Positions 57,298 to 64,000 of a DNA stretch of 64,000 nucleotides are shown here, one piece after another (within the stretch, counting starts at the first letter, position 1; each line of letters begins with the position of its first letter). Made by a program: the position numbers and the translations under genes. The DNA is from Crocodylus rhombifer (taxonomy: Eukaryota; Chordata; Crocodylia; Crocodylidae), in the NCBI GenBank assembly GCA_038503035.1, contig JAVSML010018866.1, forward strand, positions 1 through 64,000, read 5' to 3'. The notes under the pieces were generated by a model, which worked only from the letters and a program-made list of their open reading frames with translations, did not search any database and was not told the origin of the DNA.

Positions 57298-58875
57298 ATG
57301 GAACTGGGACTAGCTTCCCAGATTAAGAACAATAAGAAGTTTTTTTTTAAATACGTAGGGGGTAAAAAGAAGGTCCCGGGTAATGTGGGGCCCTTGCAGG
57401 ACGACATGGGTAACTTGGTCGTCACACCAGATGGCAAAGCTAACATGTTTAACGATTTCTTTGCCTCCATCTTCCTAAGTAGGGACCAGAACAGCCACCT
57501 CCCTGCTGGGCCCCCCTCGGGCCCCGGGGGAGGCACACCTGGGCCACGGGTTAGCGAGGATTTAGTTAGGGAGCTTCTGGAGGGGTTGGACGTATTCAAG
57601 TCAGCCGGCCTGGATGATCTCCACCCTAGAGTTCTAAAGGAACTGGCCGAGGTCATTGCAAGTCCCCTGGCACAACTTTATGAGTACTCGTGGTGCTCTG
57701 GTGAGGTACTAGAGGACTGGAAGAGGGCCAACGTGGTCCCCATCTTCAAAAAAGGCAGGAAGGAGGACCCGGGAAACTATAGGCCGGTTAGTCTTACCTC
57801 GATCCTAGGCAAGCTGTTCGAGAAAATTATGCTGGCACACATCCAGGAGGGGCCAGCAGGAGACTGCATGCTTAGGGGCAACCAACACGGGTTCATCAGT
57901 GGCAGGTCCTGTCAGACCAAGCTGGTGGCCTTTTACGATCAGATCACCAGATCATTAGATGCAGGGGTAGCAGTGGATATAATCTTCCTGGACTTCCAGA
58001 AGGCTTTTGACACTGCCTCTCACCCTGTTCTCATTAAGAAACTGGGGGGCTGTGGTGTAGACAGCCACACAGTCAAATGGGTCGCCAACTGGCTGGAGGG
58101 CTGCACCCAGAGGGTGGTAGTAGATGCCTCCTTCTCAACCTGGAAGGACATGGGCAGTGGGGTTCCGCAGGGCTCAGTCCTCAGGCCTGCACTGTTCAAC
58201 ATCTTCATCAGTGATTTGGATGAGGGGGTAAAAAGCACCCTGTTCAAATTTGCTGATGACACTAAGATGTGGGGGGACGTGGGCACATTGGAAGGATGCA
58301 ACAGGCTACAATCAGACCTAGACAGGTTACAAGGGTGGGCGGACGAGAATAGGATGGGTTTCAACACAGACAAGTGCAAGGTGATGCACCTCGGGAGGAA
58401 CAACCGGCACCATACCTACAGGTTGGGGAACTCCCCTCTTATCAGCACGGAGGCGGAAAGGGAACTGGGGGTCATCATTGACTCCAAGATGAACGTGGGC
58501 CGGCAGTGTGGAGAGGCAGTAAGGAAGGCCAACTGCACCTTGGCATGCATCCACAGATGCATCTCGAGCAGGTCCAAGGAGGTGATCCTCCCCCTCTACG
58601 CAGCACTGGTCAGACCACAGCTGGAGTACTGCGTCCCGTTCTGGGCGCCATACTTCAAGAGGGATGTGGACAGCATGGAGAGGGTCCAGAGGAGGGCCAC
58701 TCGTATGATCAGGGGACAACAAGGCAGGCCCTATGAGGACAGGCTGCGGGACGTGAACCTGTTCAGCCTCCAAAAGAGAAGGCTGAGGGGGGATCTTGTG
58801 GCCTGTTATAAACTAGTCAGGGGGGATCAGCAGGCATTGGGAAGTCACTGTTTCCCTGAGCACCACCAGGAGTGA
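57298..58875 (+). pseudogene. CR1 B ORF2, reverse transcriptase part (525 codons)
   Basis: It is in the same frame as the endonuclease part. RT motifs: NYRPVSLTSILGKLFEKIM, QHGFISGRSCQTKL, VDIIFLDFQKAFDTASH, GVPQGSVLRPALFNIFISDL and the catalytic FADDTK. The usual CR1 C-terminus (YFTVRAARVWNQLP, FKRRLDEHLAG) continues after 58890 in another frame, showing a one-base indel just before the stop. Confidence 0.88.
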
Positions 58876-59472
58876 CCAGGAATAATGGTCACAAGCTGGC
58901 AGAGGGTAGGTTTAGGTTAGATATCAGGAGGCGCTACTTCACAGTCAGGGCGGCTAGGGTCTGGAACCAGCTTCCAAGAGAAGTGGTCCTGGCCCCTACC
59001 CTGGGGGTGTTTAAGAGGAGGTTAGATGAACATCTTGCTGGGGTCATTTGACCCCAGTACTCTTTCCTGCCATGGCAGGGGGTCGGACTACATGATCTGC
59101 TCAGGTCCCTTCCGACCCTAGAAACTATGAAACTAGGTGCTTTGCCTAATGTAAGCCAAATTAGGTTTCCCACAACAGCTTCACTTCATTACATAAAACT
59201 GACAGATATTTTCCCTTTTTAGATCCAGGGGGTTACTGCTTCACAGCTGTCCAAAACCAGTAGTGAGGTACACGCAGTTTACAAGCATCTTTAACTCTAT
59301 GTCAGAACCAGTAGCACCTGGTGGCCAGCATTTTCACTGGGGCACTGTAATCCTCAGCTGCACTTGTTCCCACCTTTGAAAGTGCCCCTCCTCATCCTGC
59401 TTTAGCTGCCAGCCTGTTCAGTCAAGTCCTTCCACTGGTGCTTCCAAATACCCTAGTGGAGCATGCAAAAAT

Positions 59473-59738
59473 GTGGGTGCATCTAAACATCACACTCTGG
59501 CAACATAGTGATTCACTGCGGTAGCAAGCGATCACATGGATCTACACATGACCGGCAGCTACTTCACCGTAGCAGCATGCTCCCCCCAATATGGTGCACC
59601 ACTATGGCAAAGTAGTGGCTAAAAATAACCATGTGCCATGCGTACAACACAGTATGGGCAGTTACTGCGCCATGCTTTAGTATACTAAAGCACGGTGCAG
59701 TAACAGTGTCACCGTAGAGCAACATGTAGACACACCAT
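59473..59738. mobile_element. MITE-like element with short inverted ends
   Basis: The ends gtgggtgcatctaaacatcaca and acatgtagacacacc form imperfect inverted repeats, and the interior has several gcagtaac/gttactgc pairs. There is no coding capacity. Confidence 0.55.
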
Positions 59739-59793
59739 GTATTCTTCAGTTCAGGTACTGCAATATACATTTAGAAAAGGTAATCTGTTAAAT

Positions 59794-60207
59794 CAGTGGT
59801 GCTTAGCCTCTAGACTATGGGCCAGATCCAGCCCGCAGAGCCATGTCAGCTGGCTTATGTGGCTTCCTGTGGGTTCAGAAATTTGGCAGTGAGGGAGCAG
59901 TAGCAGTTAGCACAGCCACTTTCCTCCTCTCCCCCCCTCACCAGTTTTCCAAGTCCTGGGCACCAGATGACATGGTCCTGCAGGTGAAGCCAGGGCCATG
60001 TGATATGGAGTGGGACCCAATCCAGCACACAGGACTGAGGCCATGCATCAGACTGGCCCCACCTGGCACATTTAGGGGTTAGCCAGATGTGGCCCTGGCT
60101 GGGCTTGTTCCATCACTGGATCAGACTCGTGGATCAGATCTGGCCTGAGGACCACCTGACCTCACACCACTCATCCAGCCTGGGGTCCAAAAGGCTGGGC
60201 ACCAGTT
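59794..60207. mobile_element. Non-autonomous hAT-type element
   Basis: It starts cagtggtgcttagcctc and ends ggctgggcaccagtt, decayed inverted repeats of the cagtggtgc type. Flanks tgttaaat and cattaaac share TTAAA. The interior is related to 12809-13513. Confidence 0.65.
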
Positions 60208-60363
60208 CATTAAACTAACAGCAATAAATGACTCATAAAATTTATTTAGGCTTTGAAGTGAGTTAAAACTGCCCCCAGTCACAGCAGTTTTGTAAAAGAC
60301 CTCTCTTCAGGTTGCTCTTTTTCCTTCCCTGATTCTTATTGTTGTTAACCCTTTTCTCAACAG

Positions 60364-60503
60364 CTCAGGAAAGGCAGGAATGTCCCAGACTCAGTCTCAG
60401 AACCCCACATGCCAGAAGTTTTCTTCAGCCAGCCACAGTCGAAGTACAGAGGTGAAGAAATCAAATAAGCTGAAGGGAACAATGCTCTTCACCAAGGATC
60501 AGG
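60364..60503 (+). CDS. Candidate exon of an unrecognised gene
   Basis: It has a strong acceptor (long pyrimidine tract ending tctcaacag) and a strong donor (atcagg|gtaaga). One frame is open throughout, with an ATG at 60380 (MSQTQSQNPTCQKF ... KLKGTMLFTKDQ). It could be an internal or start exon. I do not recognise the protein. The next candidate exon at 61116 joins in phase. Confidence 0.3.
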
Positions 60504-61115
60504 GTAAGAGCTACCTGAAGAGTGGGCTTAGGAAGGTCTCTCTCATTCAGAGCCACATTGAGGGACTCAAGAGAGCCACCAAAAAGAGGTGGTGTAGGCA
60601 CCAGACTTGGGACCTTCGAGGTAGTGTTATACCAATAAATAAAGTTGGGTATGAATCAGAACTCCAGTTCCAAAGACCATATCTCTAAGGGAGTCTGAAA
60701 ACCTCATTAAAATCCCATAGCTTGAGTTCACTCAGAAGTGGCACACTTCTAGAAAAGGTCATCAGTAGATTCTGAGATACTAAATTCTCCTCCAGCATCT
60801 GCCAATGTTTTGAGATGTCATAAAGAGTTTTTTCCAGCAACTTAATGAAGCTAAGACTTTTAGAACCATCTCAGATTAGTAAGTAATACAAACAAATATG
60901 GACACACACTTCCTGTGCTATACCACACAAGAGAAACACTGTTATGTGGTAGGAGACCAGGGAGGAGGTTCTGAGAAAGTTCAGTGCTTAAGCAAATGTT
61001 AAACTACTTTCAGCAGCAAGATGCTCAGCTGTTGGGGGTTGGTGCTGTGTGCCATCTAACTCTGGTGCTATGTCCTGTTATAACCTGTATTTCTATCCTC
61101 CACTTGAACCTTCAG

Positions 61116-61168
61116 GAGCCCAGAGCATTGATGAACACTCGCTTCCCACAGATATTCATCGTATTTGA
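61116..61168 (+). CDS. Candidate terminal exon of an unrecognised gene
   Basis: The acceptor is cacttgaaccttcag. The exon completes Gly (g|ga) after the exon at 60364 and encodes AQSIDEHSLPTDIHRI with a TGA stop at 61166-61168. It is supported only by splice signals and phase. Confidence 0.25.
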
Positions 61169-62009
61169 ACTGAAACTAAGGCAGTTGCTTCCTGTGATGT
61201 TACATCTTCCTGTGAATTTATATAAAAGGATATGCTGGATTCTGCTGTACCTAAGAAAGCATAGCTCTAGGTTCATGCCTCCTCCCCTGTAACCCAAAGT
61301 AGAACTTCACAGCTTCAATGAGCCTTCAAAACACTCCTCTCCTCAATAGTGTGACTAGGGTGGGGCAACTAGGGCAGCTACCCCAAACACTGACATGGGA
61401 GGGGGATGAAAATAGCTGCCACTGCTGCCTCACAAAGGCACCAAGAGTGTGGCAGTAACTGGAAGTCGCTACTGCCCTTGTGTGTGTGGCAATTGACCCA
61501 GGCTCATCGCTATGCCTCTGCCTCTTCTCTTTACCACATTCCTTTGCTTGGATATTGTCTTTCCATCACCTTTAGTAGGGTATTTGGTAGACTAAAGCCA
61601 TTAAAACAAAAGCAATCACCTTTGCAGGTATGCAGCACCCAGCACAACAAGGCTTCTTCCTGATGGGAGCCTTTTCATCCTATTTTACTATAAATAACTT
61701 ATGGAAGCATAGGAGCAAATTATCTTACTGCCATTTCTCTCTTATTTCACAAGACATACTGAAGTAAGACATTTTAAATCAGTGACAGCCCTAACTGACT
61801 CAGAAACCACATGCATAGTCACTGTTAACCAAAGAGTTAACATACTGTCTATTTGCCTAGGTGAATTGTGGCACAAATAAACAATAAAGAAAAACCCTTT
61901 GTTGAGTTTTTCTGTAAAGAGCCACAAGTGATAATTTAAAGAGCCATTTGTAGCCTTGATGCACATCCCCACCAAAAAATGGCATGCTTCCACACTTCTA
62001 GAAACTGAG
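61169..62009. other. Intergenic sequence, nothing recognised
   Basis: AT-rich, without a supported exon or a clear transposon boundary. Confidence 0.45.
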
Positions 62010-62250
62010 CCAGTCATTGAAGAAAGCCAAAGTATGGCCCATGTGACAACTGTGGCCCACCAACCCCTTTGCTATAACCCATAGCCCAGTAGTATTTTTT
62101 TTTGGAAACCTCTGATTTAACAGTTCAAAAAGTGTGGCCCATAGGCCAAAATGCAGCCTACAAGCCCCTTTGATATGGTCTGCCACCCAGGACTACCCCT
62201 TTGAAATGGCCCTTCAGGGACAAAGCTTTGGAAACCTCTATGCTAGAGGC
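62010..62250. repeat. Two related copies of a small repeat
   Basis: Segments 62030-62115 and 62130-62245 share gtggcccat, acaagcccctttgatat / accaacccctttgctat and tttggaaacctct. They are probably decayed hAT-derived sequence. Confidence 0.5.
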
Positions 62251-62306
62251 TAGCAGATGTGACAGAGACATCCAGGCATATATGTCATAGCCCCATTGCT
62301 TTATTC

Positions 62307-63346
62307 CAGGGGTGGGCAATTATTTTGGGCGGAAGGCTGCCTACCCAGTTTTGGCAGGCTGTCGAGGGCCGCACAGGTAGCCCTGCCCCTTGACAGGTGC
62401 TCTGCCCCCTGGTCACCATCTTGGAACCAACATCCCAATGTCTTGGGACCAGTGTCCCAGGGCCAGCACCAGTGGGCCCACAGCAGGGCGCAGGCTGGCA
62501 GGGGTCTGTGGAGCCGGGCTGGGCTGCACCAGCAGGGAGGGGGGACCTGGCCGGCTCCATAGAGCCCCTGCCAGCTGGGACCCTGCACTCCTTCCACCCT
62601 GCTCTGGGCCCCACTGGCACTGGCCCCGGGACACTTGTGCAGGTCCCATGCTCCCGCTGGCTCCCCATCTGCTCACACCCAGTACCCCCCAGCCCCACAG
62701 TACAGGTGGGAGGCAACACACAGCCCTGACCTCCTGCTTGCCAGCAAGGAAGAAGCTGGTGCTGAGCATGGGGGAAAGTGGCCCCTTGCCCGCCCCATGG
62801 CTGGCACTCCCTGCTGCAGGCACTTGCAGCCTGTGTGGAGCTGTCTGGAGTGGGCACAGGCAGCACCAGGCAGGCTGCAAGTGCCTGCAGCACGGTGCAC
62901 GGGCCATGGGGCGGGCAAGGGGCCACTTTTCTCTGCACAGGGAAGGAGCCCAGGGAAAAGCTGAGCGCGGGTGGTGGGAAGCGGCCCCTCCCCCACCCCA
63001 CGCTGCAGGCACTCGCAGCCCACATGGGGCTGTCCGGAGCATGCACAGGCAGCCCCACACGGGCTGTGAGCAGCTGCAGCTTGGGGCACCGGGTGTGGGT
63101 GGGGAGGGGCCACTTCCCCCTCCACGCTCCTTCCTTGCCTGGGCACCCTCCTCCCCCTCCCCCCCGCCATTGTTGGAGCCCTCCAGGCTTCCCCTGGGTC
63201 CTACTGCCCTTGGTTCCTGTCATTTTTGACAGGAACTAAGGGCAGAGAAATATTAATTTTCTACATTTTTTTAGGGGCCCTGCAGGCCAGATAGAATGGC
63301 CTCATGGGCCAGATGCGGCCCGCGGGCCATATTTTGCCCACCCCTA
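62307..63346 (+). mobile_element. Non-autonomous hAT element with perfect 8-bp target duplication
   Basis: The 1040-bp element starts caggggtgggcaattatttt and ends atattttgcccacccct(a). It is flanked on both sides by CTTTATTC (62299-62306 and 63347-63354). The interior is GC-rich without a transposase. It contains a large hairpin at 62776-62929. The related copy at 32430-33813 is inverted. Confidence 0.92.
62776..62929. repeat. Long hairpin inside the hAT element
   Basis: The 27 bases at 62776-62802 (aaagtggccccttgccc...) are perfectly complementary to 62903-62929. The 20 bases at 62814-62833 are perfectly complementary to 62871-62890. The transcript would form a long GC-rich stem. Confidence 0.88.
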
Positions 63347-63704
63347 CTTTATTCATTTTTTATCTTGGATTCCCCTCCCCCCACCCTTTTTCTGATTGAC
63401 TGTATACTCCAGGCTCCCTTACATTCTTCCTTCACTTCCAGCTCACTTCCCATGCCCTCCATGTTCTCCCTCCCCACTTTTCTCCATCTACCCTTCAGAT
63501 TCTTTCCAATTGTTAGTTCAGCCAAACATCTAGCAAAATACTGCCCATGAAATAAATTAGAATCAAAACAAAAATTACAAAGTCGGCAGAATTAACATCC
63601 TGTTTGTGACCATCTTTCCCTCTTTAAATCTTCAAAGATTTAAGGGCCATTTCATTCTATTAGTGTGACTCTGTCTCAGTTGTGTCAACAGATGGTCAAA
63701 GATT

Positions 63705-63970
63705 CATGGGAAAATAGTCCTGGAAGAGAACTCAGAGGGCCACCTAGGCCAGCCTCCATTTTAAAACTGGAACATATGTGTCTAAACCATCCCAGACAAA
63801 TATTTGCCTAACATGCACTTGAAAGTTTTCAGTGATGGAGTTTCCACACCCTCTCTAGGTACTCTGTTCCAGTGCTTAGTGAGGAAGTTCTTTGTAATGT
63901 TCAGTCTAATTATCTTTGGTTGCGATATAAACCATTACTTTTTGTCCTGCCCCTGTGGATGCAGAGAATA
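63705..63970 (-). mobile_element. CR1 3' part, older subfamily
   Basis: The reverse complement of a CR1 3' region: ggccacctaggccagcct, aaccatcccagacaaat, cagtgatggagtttccacac, ccctctctaggtactctgtt, ccagtgcttagtgagg. It differs from CR1 A and B. Confidence 0.82.
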
Positions 63971-64000
63971 CTTAATTGCCATCATCGTTACTATCAAATC

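Larger units (their letters stand above)
56027..59132 (+). mobile_element. CR1 element B, nearly intact ORF2
   Basis: It begins within the end of ORF1 (DGLHLSPKGKRVFSSRLADL) and carries a full ORF2 and the 3' end (gggggtcggactacatgatc, ttccgaccctagaaactatg). Only two lesions are seen in ORF2: a TGA at 57262-57264 and a one-base frameshift near 58865-58880. It is far better preserved than CR1 A and is therefore younger. Confidence 0.9.

Noticed and set aside
62285..63239. Open frames of up to 312 codons near 63 kb
   Set aside because: Same explanation: they are inside the hAT element at 62307-63346, with comparable frames on both strands.

Overview
This window is vertebrate nuclear DNA: intron-rich genes with GT/AG junctions, one CpG-island promoter and many interspersed repeats. 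The repeats are mainly CR1 LINEs, a Penelope-like element (PLE), many non-autonomous hAT-type elements, MIR-like fragments and an LTR, with no L1 or Alu. Together with the spelling of the CR1 3' ends and the PLE ends, this points to a reptile, most likely a crocodilian (inference; a turtle is the main alternative). There are no bacterial-type operons and no CRISPR array.

Two genes can be read exon by exon. (1) Positions 127-6579, plus strand: the 3' end of FMNL1, a formin (end of FH2, DAD region, and two alternative C-termini encoded by exons 5923-6014 and 6476-6579). The gene starts left of the window. (2) Positions 35714 down to 14189, minus strand: the complete coding sequence of MAP3K14 (NIK, the NF-kB-inducing kinase of the non-canonical NF-kB pathway) in 15 coding exons. 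All exon phases join and the predicted protein is about 935 residues (human about 947). A GC-rich island at about 43.06-44.2 kb, with CCAAT and NRF-1-like motifs, is the likely promoter. The tail-to-tail FMNL1/MAP3K14 pair matches the known amniote neighbourhood (human 17q21).

Layout: 0-6.6 kb FMNL1 exons, with a PLE that itself carries a CR1 insertion in the intron at 1152-4191; 6.6-14.2 kb intergenic and 3' UTR sequence with two DNA-transposon copies; 14.2-35.7 kb MAP3K14 exons, whose introns hold a foldback hAT element (21.7-22.8 kb), two copies of a non-CR1 LINE (20.2 and 25.1-27.8 kb) with a retroposed U2 snRNA pseudogene at its end, a Tigger-like element (28.2 kb) and a hAT element (32.4-33.8 kb); 35.7-43.4 kb the first, non-coding-side intron; 43.1-44.2 kb promoter; 44.2-51.1 kb intergenic; 51.2-59.1 kb a nested block of two CR1 elements, a solo LTR with target-site duplication and a DNA-transposon fragment; 59.1-64 kb repeats, a precisely bounded hAT element, and a weak two-exon gene candidate at 60364-61168.

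No clearly new biological system was found. The most interesting points are the nested transposon history at 51-59 kb, the U2 retrocopy, the precisely bounded solo LTR and hAT insertions, and the FMNL1 alternative ending.
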